Shown here piece after piece: positions 50,869-57,762 of a DNA stretch of 57,762 bases. The notes below the pieces were generated by a model. It saw only the letters and a list, made by a program, of their open reading frames with translations. It was not told where the DNA came from and searched no databases. This DNA comes from Candidatus Methanoplasma glyptotermitis. Its GTDB lineage: Archaea > Thermoplasmatota > Thermoplasmata > Methanomassiliicoccales > Methanomethylophilaceae. The position numbers and the translations under genes were made by a program. The stretch is taken from NCBI GenBank assembly GCA_031267895.1, contig JAIRYF010000002.1, positions 1-57,762 on the forward strand, written 5' to 3'. The stretch's first letter is position 1. Each line of letters opens with the position of its first letter.

Positions 50869-51822
50869 TCACTCCTTTATTTTCTTTTTCAAAACGTGGT
50901 CTGCCATATCTTCATCAGAAAGAACCTTGTCATATTCGCTTCTGACCTTCTTGACACTGAGATCATCTATGACCCCCTGCACAAACGATTCAAAGTCTCT
51001 GTTCTTACCAAAAAGGGTGTCTATACCGTCCCAGTTCAAAACATCCTTGGGATTGGCCGGAATAATGACTGTACTATCCTCGACAGAATCAGGATTCAGC
51101 TTAATCAGACCTATGCCGAACGCATTGTGAAGACGGCCCATGCCTTCGAGCACTGTTTCTTCGTCCTCTATATGCAATGTTACCAGATACCCTTCGTTGG
51201 CCCACTCAGAATTTGACAGAGCTTGAAAAAAGCACTCGCGGTAATTACTCGGCTGTAGGACTTTCTTGAGTTCAAAGGAAAAGAAAACGTTTGCGTTTTC
51301 TTCGAATTTTTCCATTAACTCCATTGTTTTCTGTGAGAATTCTTCAAATGCAAAATGGATCCCAACAATATCCGGATGCAGCCATCTATCCGTTCCTTTT
51401 TTGCCCTTTGAAGATTTTTCATGGAAGATTGTTCTGCAGCGGCACCTGAAGTTCGGGTCGTTTCTCACAAACTTCACAAGAAGCGGATGCAGATCTCGTT
51501 CATTACAGCCTTCATCTGCTGTATCATCCCTCTCTTTCTCGATCCTATCCTCGGAGTACTTCATCCTTTTGAGACCAAATCTTGCGGGCCTTCTGCCGAC
51601 CTGCACAAAGATGCTGTCTTCGTTGTCCCTTATATCAATATACAGATTGGCCGATATCGTTCTGCCTGGTGTTTTTCCTTTCGTTGGCCACTTATCGGAC
51701 AGTTTACTTTCCACAGCATAATTCCAAATGGATTCCGGGGACATCGCCATCCGAGACCGTTCCAATACGTCCCGGACAAGGTCCAAGATACTGTATTTCC
51801 TTTGCGCTCCGTCGGCTGCCAT
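50869..51822 (-). CDS. HrgA-like protein with HARE-HTH domain, first gene of the RM island
   Basis: 317 residues. Residues ~10-75 match the HARE-HTH domain (VLERSRMAMSPESIWNYAVE, GKTPGRTISANLYIDI, FVQVG), proposed to sense modified DNA bases or recruit effectors. The rest resembles the COG2958/HrgA type (LHPLLVKFV, KTI-like RTIFHEKSSKGKKG, WLHPDIVGI), which has a nuclease-like fold in restriction islands. The catalytic status is unclear. A purine-rich ggagaggag lies upstream of the ATG. The island's transcript probably begins between here and the nmd3 stop. Confidence 0.82.
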   Translation of the reverse strand: MAADGAQRKYSILDLVRDVLERSRMAMSPESIWNYAVESKLSDKWPTKGKTPGRTISANLYIDIRDNEDSIFVQVGRRPARFGLKRMKYSEDRIEKERDDTADEGCNERDLHPLLVKFVRNDPNFRCRCRTIFHEKSSKGKKGTDRWLHPDIVGIHFAFEEFSQKTMELMEKFEENANVFFSFELKKVLQPSNYRECFFQALSNSEWANEGYLVTLHIEDEETVLEGMGRLHNAFGIGLIKLNPDSVEDSTVIIPANPKDVLNWDGIDTLFGKNRDFESFVQGVIDDLSVKKVRSEYDKVLSDEDMADHVLKKKIKE

Positions 51823-51908
51823 AGAATCTCGCTCTCCTCTCCGTGTCCGGAATCATATTTCGGGATAAATACATGTCCCGGCGGAACGGACAGTTCCGAT
51901 GGCTGTTC

Positions 51909-52937
51909 TCACGGTACGTAGTAGAAGACGGAATCTATTTCGGTCACTTTCACAGTCTCCCCTATCTCCGCATCATCCGGTATGCGCAGATCAACCGCAG
52001 AATAATCCAATGGACTGAGAATCTGTATCTCCCCTTTCTCTTTGCTGATGACTGTCGCATCCCTCAGATCCTCGGACCTTTCGTGAACTTTTATCGACGG
52101 TATGTCGGACCTCTTTACGGCTCTGTCTCTGAAGTTCATTATATCTGCGATCTTTGCGCTGCTGCCCGAGATTCTCGTAAGTTTGAAGTACCGTCCTTCG
52201 AACTGCACCACGTCTCCGGCACGGAAGTCCGGAAGTCTTACCAGATATGTCACCCGGTACATCTCCTGTCCGTCTTCTGTCTGCCCCACAAGTTTGGCTG
52301 CTTCCTTTGTCTCGGCGCAGTATGTGTCCGAAAGATCTTTGGCTATAGTCTTTCCCAGTGAGATCGACGACAGATAGATGTCGATACCCCCAGGCACCTC
52401 CTCCGTCTTGGTTATGAAGAGCTGACGGTTCGATACGGATTGGCCGTCCACTATCGCCTCTGCCCTGTTCATGGCCTCCCGCATCGTCTTTTGCGACACG
52501 CTCTTCGATCCGGCTCTTATCTGAAGTATAGCTTCGTAGTAATTCCCAAGCTGTCTGGAACACCTCTTGCAGACGGTGTTCTTCAGCCTCACTAGAGTGG
52601 ATGCCGTGTCTTCTGCGCTGCATCCCCCGATGTCGAGAACGGAATCAGCTGCTGCAGCGTATGTATTCCGCTCCTGTTCGAAATATGATATTCTGATGCT
52701 GATGATTTCTGCTTCCTTGATTATGTCCAGAGAATCCGAAACCGCTTCCTCTATGGCCTCTTCGAGATCCTTGGTCACCCACTTCTCCCTGTATTTTATG
52801 TCCCCGCAGTTGGCACACACACTCACATTCACATGATGCGGAAGACTCGTCAGTTTTCTGCCATTGACGAAACACTCTGCGCAGAGACCGTTTATCGTGT
52901 TCTCGGTGTCCTTCCCGCATTTGACGCAGAAACTCAC
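51909..52937 (-). CDS. nmd3: NMD3-family protein
   Basis: 342 residues, archaeal counterpart of the eukaryotic 60S export adaptor NMD3. Four zinc-binding pairs are visible near the N-terminus (CVKCG, CAEC, CANCG, CKRC), and the C-terminal segment has the NMD3 beta domains (VVQFEGRYFKLTRISGSS). The start is GTG 52937, overlapping the DUF424 stop (GTGA); upstream extension of the frame runs into DUF424. It likely acts in large-subunit maturation. Confidence 0.9.
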   Translation of the reverse strand: MSFCVKCGKDTENTINGLCAECFVNGRKLTSLPHHVNVSVCANCGDIKYREKWVTKDLEEAIEEAVSDSLDIIKEAEIISIRISYFEQERNTYAAAADSVLDIGGCSAEDTASTLVRLKNTVCKRCSRQLGNYYEAILQIRAGSKSVSQKTMREAMNRAEAIVDGQSVSNRQLFITKTEEVPGGIDIYLSSISLGKTIAKDLSDTYCAETKEAAKLVGQTEDGQEMYRVTYLVRLPDFRAGDVVQFEGRYFKLTRISGSSAKIADIMNFRDRAVKRSDIPSIKVHERSEDLRDATVISKEKGEIQILSPLDYSAVDLRIPDDAEIGETVKVTEIDSVFYYVP

Positions 52938-53227
52938 ATTATCACCGTCTGGGCGTGTTTCACCTCTCCGATGATCATGACATTTTCCTCGGAGACCAGC
53001 CCCTCTTTCACCGCTCTGTCGACAACGCGGTTGCCGACAAGATTCATTATTGTGACTGATTTGGTCCTCTCCGCAAAGATATCTTCGGAGATTATCTCGC
53101 CGCCGTAGAATAGCTCCGATACCTTTATCTTTACCCCATCCCCCCTGAATGTCATCCCCAGAATCTCCAGGTCGCATGCGGCCAGTATTCTTTCCTTCTC
53201 ATGTACGTGAATTTTGCAGTGCAGCAT
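52934..53227 (-). CDS. DUF424 archaeal protein
   Basis: 97 residues beginning MLHCKIHVHEKERILAACD, with ILGMTFRGDGVKIKVSELFY and the C-terminal NLVGNRVVDRAVKEGLVSEE, the DUF424 pattern. In many archaea it sits with ribosome or translation genes, here between mcm and nmd3. Function unknown, probably RNA related. The ATG follows the mcm stop by one base. Confidence 0.85.
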   Translation of the reverse strand: MLHCKIHVHEKERILAACDLEILGMTFRGDGVKIKVSELFYGGEIISEDIFAERTKSVTIMNLVGNRVVDRAVKEGLVSEENVMIIGEVKHAQTVIM

Positions 53228-53228
53228 T

Positions 53229-55337
53229 TCATGCAACCTCTTTGTAGAGACCCTCGCGAGGCTTGTACAGAGTAACATCGTCTACCATCATCCTGAGTCT
53301 CTTCCGAGCCTTCTCCTCGGCCAGACCTTCACTGAGAGCATGGTTTATTATCTCTTCCTCGGAGATGCCTTCGGGCGAACCGAAGCTCTTGATTATATTC
53401 AGAATTATCTTCAGTTCGTCGCGATCCTTCTTTACAATCCCCGATGATATGTTATCGATATCCCACTGGCCTCCGTCCGGTGCCAGTATTCTTCCCAGAT
53501 AGTATTCGACAAGACCGACCGCACATGCGGCATCCTTGGCCTCGACGGTGCGGCTGAGTCTCATCCTTGCCGACGCTTCGGACAGTCTGACGAAAGCCTC
53601 CAGCTGTCTTGCGGTTATGGGAACGGAGTCGTTTTCTCCGGCACCCATTGCCCTGATTCTGAGATAGTTTTCTTCTATTATTCCGATCGCGGCATCGGTC
53701 ATTACGGGCACCATGCGTTTCGAGTAAGCAACATACTTTCTGAGAATCCCCTGTTCGTATACTGGCTTGATGTTCTGAGTCTCCTCTCTTATTTTCTTAA
53801 GATCAACGCCTGCGATGATCGGCGAATCTTCTCCTATCTGCCTCGCTTCGCCTCTCCTGTGAACATTCAGGATGTGTGCTGTGATGTCACGGTCGGTTTT
53901 CGCATTGGGTTTATCAGTCATCACAAAGATAAGATCAAAACGGGACATCAGCGCAGGAGGCAGATCAATCTGACTCGTTATGGATGTTCCTAACTCGAAT
54001 CTTCCGTATTTGGGATTTGCCGCCGCAAGCATAGAGCATCTGCATTGAAGAGTCGCTGTGATTCCCGCCTTCGCGACCGATATCTTCTGAGATTCCATCG
54101 CCTCGTGCAGGGAGGAACGGTCCTGAGATGTCATTTTATCAAGTTCATCGATACATGCCAGCCCTTTGTCGGCGAGAACGAGCGCACCGGCTTCCAGTGT
54201 CCATCTCCCGTCCCCGAATTCATCTTTGACTGCTGCCGCAGTCAGCCCTGCGGCCGATGCCGATTTGCCCGACGCATATATGCCTCTGGGGGAAAGAGCA
54301 CTCATATATCTCAGTATCTGAGACTTTGCAACTCCCGGATCTCCCACAAGCAGAACGTGCATATCGCCTCTTATCGTGGTCCCGTCATCCATCTCTTTAT
54401 TGCATCCGCCGAAGAGCTGCAGTGCGATTGCGCTCTTCACTTCGTTCATGCCGTGGATTGTCGGAGATATCGATGCCACGATGTTCTCGAGAAGCATGGG
54501 GTCTCTGGACATATTCTGTATTTTCAGTTCGTCCTCTTCCGTTATCTGTATCTCATCGTACTCGTGCTGTTCAAACTCTATCGACAAAATATCCATAAAT
54601 ATCTCGAATACCGTGGATTTGTCTCTGTCGGGCTTCTCTGCGGATCTTATTATCCCGTTAACGGCTATTCTGTTGCCGGCGGTTATTATCCCGGCGATGT
54701 CATCCTCGACGAACCCCGTCATCCTTTCGGGCTGTGCACCGCCCCTCAGTCCTTCGGGGCTTTCCTGAACCTCGATCTTCTGCGTATCCACATACACCGA
54801 TGTTTTCGCATCAAGTTCGAAATGGGTGGCCTGTTTGTTGCAGCTTCCGTCCGGATTCGAACACATGCGGGGTTCTTTCATGAGCACTCCTGTCTGCTTC
54901 TCCCATATTTCGGCCCCGCATCTGGCACATCTGAACAGAGCTTGGGTCATCCTCGGCCTCACCGCTGTCGCTTTCCTCACAAGCCCCTCGACAGCGACAA
55001 GTCTGCCCAAGTGTTTGGATCTGAGATGCCTTACCTCAACGTTTGCGTCGCGCGGAAGGCTGGTTATCCTGAGATTGACCTCGTCTTTCTGATCCCATGC
55101 CGGAGGCAGAGATGTCTTCACAACGTCTCTTCCTTTGGCAAGGCACTTGTCCGGATTATCCAGAAAATACATGGCAAGATCCGAATTATATGCATCGATA
55201 TCCTCATACGGGACATATATGCTCCTTTTCTCCGGATAACTGGCAACTATGTCGGCGAACATCAGGCGATATTTGTCTTTGCTGAGTATATCTTCCCATC
55301 CTGCCGTGATTTCGCTGTCCTGAAAATTGACGGTCAT
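53229..55337 (-). CDS. mcm: Replicative helicase MCM
   Basis: 702 residues. N-terminal zinc finger (CARCG...CSNPDGSC), then the MCM box: Walker A GDPGVAKSQIL, Walker B LACIDELDKM, arginine finger SRFDLIFVM, and a C-terminal winged helix (EGISEEEIINHALSEGLAE). A single-gene homohexamer unwinds DNA at archaeal forks. ATG 55337 (MTVNFQDSEITAGW) fits the family better than the extended frame to 55409. Confidence 0.97.
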   Translation of the reverse strand: MTVNFQDSEITAGWEDILSKDKYRLMFADIVASYPEKRSIYVPYEDIDAYNSDLAMYFLDNPDKCLAKGRDVVKTSLPPAWDQKDEVNLRITSLPRDANVEVRHLRSKHLGRLVAVEGLVRKATAVRPRMTQALFRCARCGAEIWEKQTGVLMKEPRMCSNPDGSCNKQATHFELDAKTSVYVDTQKIEVQESPEGLRGGAQPERMTGFVEDDIAGIITAGNRIAVNGIIRSAEKPDRDKSTVFEIFMDILSIEFEQHEYDEIQITEEDELKIQNMSRDPMLLENIVASISPTIHGMNEVKSAIALQLFGGCNKEMDDGTTIRGDMHVLLVGDPGVAKSQILRYMSALSPRGIYASGKSASAAGLTAAAVKDEFGDGRWTLEAGALVLADKGLACIDELDKMTSQDRSSLHEAMESQKISVAKAGITATLQCRCSMLAAANPKYGRFELGTSITSQIDLPPALMSRFDLIFVMTDKPNAKTDRDITAHILNVHRRGEARQIGEDSPIIAGVDLKKIREETQNIKPVYEQGILRKYVAYSKRMVPVMTDAAIGIIEENYLRIRAMGAGENDSVPITARQLEAFVRLSEASARMRLSRTVEAKDAACAVGLVEYYLGRILAPDGGQWDIDNISSGIVKKDRDELKIILNIIKSFGSPEGISEEEIINHALSEGLAEEKARKRLRMMVDDVTLYKPREGLYKEVA

Positions 55338-55341
55338 CGGA

Positions 55342-55584
55342 TCACTTGCCTTCGCCCGCAGTGCCGTTCCTGCACTCTTCGTCGGCCCACCATATCCATC
55401 CTCCCGCATCCATGCTTATTTCTCCCTTGATAAGACCTGTCTTTCTGAGTTTGGACAGAGTCTTTGCGATGTCATCCGGGCACCGATAACCGAACAGATT
55501 ATCCAATCTGTCGCTCGCCTCTTTGGTCGTCACTCTGCTGTCCCCCAGAGCCTCCCAGATAAGTGCGGCAACATCATCAGGCAT
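55342..55584 (-). CDS. Small winged-helix protein upstream of mcm
   Basis: 80 residues. VTTKEASDRLDNLFGYRCPD, followed by IAKTLSKLRKTGLIKGEISM and a wing with GGWIWWADEEC, make a probable winged helix. No named family. It is 4 nt from mcm in the same direction, hence co-transcribed; a role in replication control is possible but unproven. Confidence 0.7.
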   Translation of the reverse strand: MPDDVAALIWEALGDSRVTTKEASDRLDNLFGYRCPDDIAKTLSKLRKTGLIKGEISMDAGGWIWWADEECRNGTAGEGK

Positions 55585-55646
55585 TGTAGTACCCTGTACT
55601 AGTCGGGGACGATAAATAGGTTGCAGAGTAAATGGAGGGGTTTCCG

Positions 55647-56165
55647 TCAGCCGTCTCCGAGTATGTCCCGCAGGTATTCATTCTGTATTCGGACAACCTC
55701 TGCACTGTCCTTGGCCTCGGAGTAATCTTTCAAAAGAGATCCGTTCAGCCGCACAAATTCCGGGACCCAGTTGAACCTTCCCATGAACAGCTTCGCCTGT
55801 TCCTTTTCGCCAAGTATGAGAAGCGATGCCAACGCCGCTTCGGCACTGTTGAGTTCCATCGGCCTTCCCCAGTTGACCGGATTTGCGGCAAGCAGATACG
55901 GGAGAGTCCTTCCGATGGTGCCTCTGATCTTAGGAAAATCGCCGATGTTGGTCCATGTGAGATCTATGATCACAAGCCCCCTCTTCGCATGACCGGCATC
56001 CGCCGGTGACAGTGCAGTCTCCGAAAACGGAGAGAGTACCACAGAACCCGAAGGTATCGACGACAGAGTCTTTGCCTCTCTGCCAAGTCCGAACTTCAGC
56101 ATCCTTTTGGCCGTGCATTTTTTTGGATCGCACTGGCATTTGTCATGTATTATTATGGGGATCAT
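55647..56165 (-). CDS. tsr3: Tsr3, rRNA aminocarboxypropyl transferase (DUF367)
   Basis: 172 residues. SPOUT-like Tsr3 transfers the 3-amino-3-carboxypropyl group of SAM to a hypermodified pseudouridine of small-subunit rRNA (archaea: m1Psi substrate). Matched by IIHDKCQCDPKKCTAKRMLK, IDLTWTNIG, RTLPYLLAANPVNWGRPMEL and LNSAEAALASLLILGE. The start at ATG 56165 overlaps the upstream gene's stop (ATGA-like). Confidence 0.92.
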   Translation of the reverse strand: MIPIIIHDKCQCDPKKCTAKRMLKFGLGREAKTLSSIPSGSVVLSPFSETALSPADAGHAKRGLVIIDLTWTNIGDFPKIRGTIGRTLPYLLAANPVNWGRPMELNSAEAALASLLILGEKEQAKLFMGRFNWVPEFVRLNGSLLKDYSEAKDSAEVVRIQNEYLRDILGDG

Positions 56166-56638
56166 GCACTTATCATCAATTCCAGTCTGCCGGTGTCGCT
56201 CATGTTCTCCTTCACCCACCGGCATACTCTGTCAATCAAATCAGAATAACAGTTCGCAAGTTCCAGGTCATCGGTCGCATCGAATTCTTCGGCCGAACCG
56301 ATCTCGCAGAGAATCTGCTTTCCCTGCCAGGGCGTTCTCTTTGCCCATTCTTCGAACACGCTTTTCCCGAAAAATACGACGAAATCATAATCTTCGTCGT
56401 CCCTCAGACGATCCCTGTCCCTAAAATCCTTGGACACCTGATGCCTGATGTCCTCTCCCCTCTGATACATAACAGATATCATTTCGCAATCGACGAGATC
56501 GTGTTCCGGCCCTGCGCTGTACGCCTCGTACCTGTCGCCGAAGTGCACCTCGGTGAAGTATTCCGCGAGCTGCGATACCAGATCGTTCTTTTCGTCAACG
56601 AACAGAACACGGACTTTTCTATTTTTTTTTCTCAGCAT
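56162..56638 (-). CDS. Low-molecular-weight phosphatase-like protein lacking the catalytic loop
   Basis: 158 residues. The fold pattern of LMW protein tyrosine phosphatases/arsenate reductases is recognisable (VRVLFVDEKNDLVSQLAEYF, YEAYSAGPEH, DIRHQVSKDF, DYDFVVFFGKSV). The P-loop CX5R is gone: Cys is replaced by Asp and Arg by Val, so the usual phosphatase chemistry is impossible. It may be a binding pseudoenzyme. The start MLRKKNRKVRVL at 56638 is preferred. Confidence 0.8.
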   Translation of the reverse strand: MLRKKNRKVRVLFVDEKNDLVSQLAEYFTEVHFGDRYEAYSAGPEHDLVDCEMISVMYQRGEDIRHQVSKDFRDRDRLRDDEDYDFVVFFGKSVFEEWAKRTPWQGKQILCEIGSAEEFDATDDLELANCYSDLIDRVCRWVKENMSDTGRLELMISA

Positions 56639-56836
56639 GCGACCGCCCCGCTTAACACCCCCGTACAGTCTGATGGAATTTAGCACTTGCCCGGCAGACA
56701 GCCAGAAAGATACAGTATTCATGCACGTTACATGGGATTATGCTCAATCTTCCTCGAGTATTCTGTTTTTACGGCATGTCTTACATGCAAAAAAGTGATG
56801 AGTAACGACAGATACAGAAGATAAATGTTGAATGAA

Positions 56837-56868
56837 GAGAGACCGTCGCACGGATCCGACGGTCTCTC
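56837..56868 (-). terminator. Perfect 12-bp hairpin after the third surface gene
   Basis: Arms gagagaccgtcg and cgacggtctctc pair perfectly around an 8-nt loop, 60 bp beyond the surface-gene stop. The plus side continues with tcttgtttatgttt, the same string that accompanies the other two surface-gene hairpins. Confidence 0.65.
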
Positions 56869-56927
56869 TTGTTTATGTTTGGGAATGGGGTTGGCGGCGG
56901 GTATGGGAAAATGGGAGGGCAGAGAGA

Positions 56928-57761
56928 TCAGTTACTGTCTCCTTCCCGGTCATTCTTTCTGTGTTTGACGAAAGTATGTCCGATCAGAGCTACCGCGATA
57001 CAGGCAAGGAACACTCCGACTATGAGAATCGGAATCCATGACGATATACTGTCTGCGCTGTTTGTGTTTCCGATGCCGGAATCATTTCTGGAATCGTTAC
57101 CATTGTCTGAACCGTTACCATTACCGGAGTCTTTTCCGGAATCGTTCCCGCCGTCCGCGGTTACAGTTACGGTTACACTCACATTCGAATATATCTCGGA
57201 TATTCTGTATGACTCATCCTGCTGTTCTGCGAGAACAACTATTCCCTTAATATCAGGAACTGCAGTATATCCTTCCGGTGTATTCACCGTAAAGACAACA
57301 TTTCCTTTTCCTATGACCTTTATAGGCTCGGATACGGGAGAACCGTTTACGTATACGGTATAGTTAGAACCGGAATCAAACTCCACGTAATGTTCTATCA
57401 GTTCTCCGTTTGCAGTTAAGGATATGTTTCCTGATACTGATGATACGGTTAACGGATTCTCTTTGGAATCCTGTACCGACGAACCTTCTCCTGAGGACCA
57501 CGATACGAATGCGTACTCTTCGTACGGTAAGGCTGTTATGATAAGGGTATCTCCGTGTTTTGTCTCGAACGGTTCTTCATAATCAAAGGTACCGCCGTCA
57601 TTGATACTATATTCGAAACCGGAGATTCCGTCTCCTTTCGTAAGGGATACCGTGTACAGAGCCGTAAGCGTAATGTTCTGGCCGGTAAGAGATCCCGTCA
57701 GGGAGCTTATGTGCGCAGGGCTTACGGTCTGAGAATACCCGGATATCGTTACGGTTATGTC
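56928..57761 (-). CDS. Third surface-protein paralogue, C-terminal part (cut by window edge)
   Basis: About 277 residues in a frame open through the right edge; the N-terminus lies outside. It contains at least one B repeat (YTVSLTKGDGISGFEYSIND ... HGDTLIITALPYEEYAF), the conserved domain starting VEFDSGSNYTVYVNG, a Gly/Asn/Asp/Ser linker, a membrane helix (ISSWIPILIVGVFLACIAVA) and a short basic-acidic tail. It is closely related to the C-termini of the proteins at 531 and 20828 and presumably carries an LRR array upstream. Confidence 0.88.
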   Translation of the reverse strand, partial: DITVTISGYSQTVSPAHISSLTGSLTGQNITLTALYTVSLTKGDGISGFEYSINDGGTFDYEEPFETKHGDTLIITALPYEEYAFVSWSSGEGSSVQDSKENPLTVSSVSGNISLTANGELIEHYVEFDSGSNYTVYVNGSPVSEPIKVIGKGNVVFTVNTPEGYTAVPDIKGIVVLAEQQDESYRISEIYSNVSVTVTVTADGGNDSGKDSGNGNGSDNGNDSRNDSGIGNTNSADSISSWIPILIVGVFLACIAVALIGHTFVKHRKNDREGDSN

Positions 57762-57762
57762 T

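Noticed and set aside
52938-53177. N-terminal extension of nmd3
   Set aside because: This part of the frame lies inside DUF424 in another frame; the GTG at 52937 precedes the first zinc-binding cysteines.

Overview
The window looks like the chromosome of a methanogenic archaeon of the Thermoplasmata branch, most likely Methanomassiliicoccales (gut-type Methanomethylophilaceae). The evidence is an archaeal information-processing set (MCM, NMD3, Trm56, archaeal Elp3, Cdc48/VAT, Tsr3, FtsJ/RlmE, Lhr helicases), an HdrD-type heterodisulfide reductase subunit, and a bacterial-type DNA gyrase as found in Thermoplasmata. Many genes have TATA-like boxes 25-30 nt before the start codon (leaderless mRNAs), while genes inside operons use Shine-Dalgarno sites or ATGA/GTGA overlaps. 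The taxonomic call is inference; no rRNA or mcr gene is present.

Layout. 1-3.1 kb: a BspA-type leucine-rich-repeat surface protein. 3.5-5.0 kb: an EamA exporter, a winged-helix regulator and a zinc-ribbon miniprotein. 5.0-6.3 kb: a gene-poor stretch ending in what looks like the right end of a dead IS200/IS605 (TnpB) element. 6.3-14.7 kb: a regulator-trm56-HD operon, thioredoxin with an unusual thioredoxin reductase and a regulator, a regulator-elp3 operon, two PRC-barrel proteins and Cdc48. 15.1-20.3 kb: hdrD with a degenerate nuclease-like tail, an Lhr-type helicase, rlmE. 20.8-23.7 kb: a second surface protein whose signal peptide is put out of frame by a run of 12 G. 24.0-33 kb: purM, DUF531, tRNA-Phe, gyrBA, thiC, tRNA-Thr. 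32-39 kb: a repair cluster (endonuclease IV, 8-oxoG glycosylase, a giant 1790-residue Lhr). 39.5 kb: a MITE-like element beside a secreted beta-sandwich protein. 40.6-42 kb: two-subunit fumarase.

42.1-51.8 kb is an eight-gene Type I restriction-modification island on the minus strand: HARE-HTH/HrgA protein, hsdM, rhuM, a DUF4145-like protein, hsdS in two pieces, a DUF1016 nuclease and hsdR. hsdS is split exactly at a run of 10 G; one more G would fuse the halves into a normal 401-residue specificity subunit. The same gene carries three 12-bp repeats in its central spacer helix. 51.9-56.6 kb returns to housekeeping genes (nmd3, DUF424, mcm, tsr3, a dead LMW-phosphatase homologue). The window closes with the C-terminal part of a third surface-protein paralogue.

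The most interesting signal is the pair of long poly-G tracts, one in a surface-protein gene and one in a Type I specificity gene. These are the classic contingency loci of host-associated bacteria, here in an archaeon. Both are one G short of the in-frame length, so homopolymer under-calling must be excluded with raw reads.
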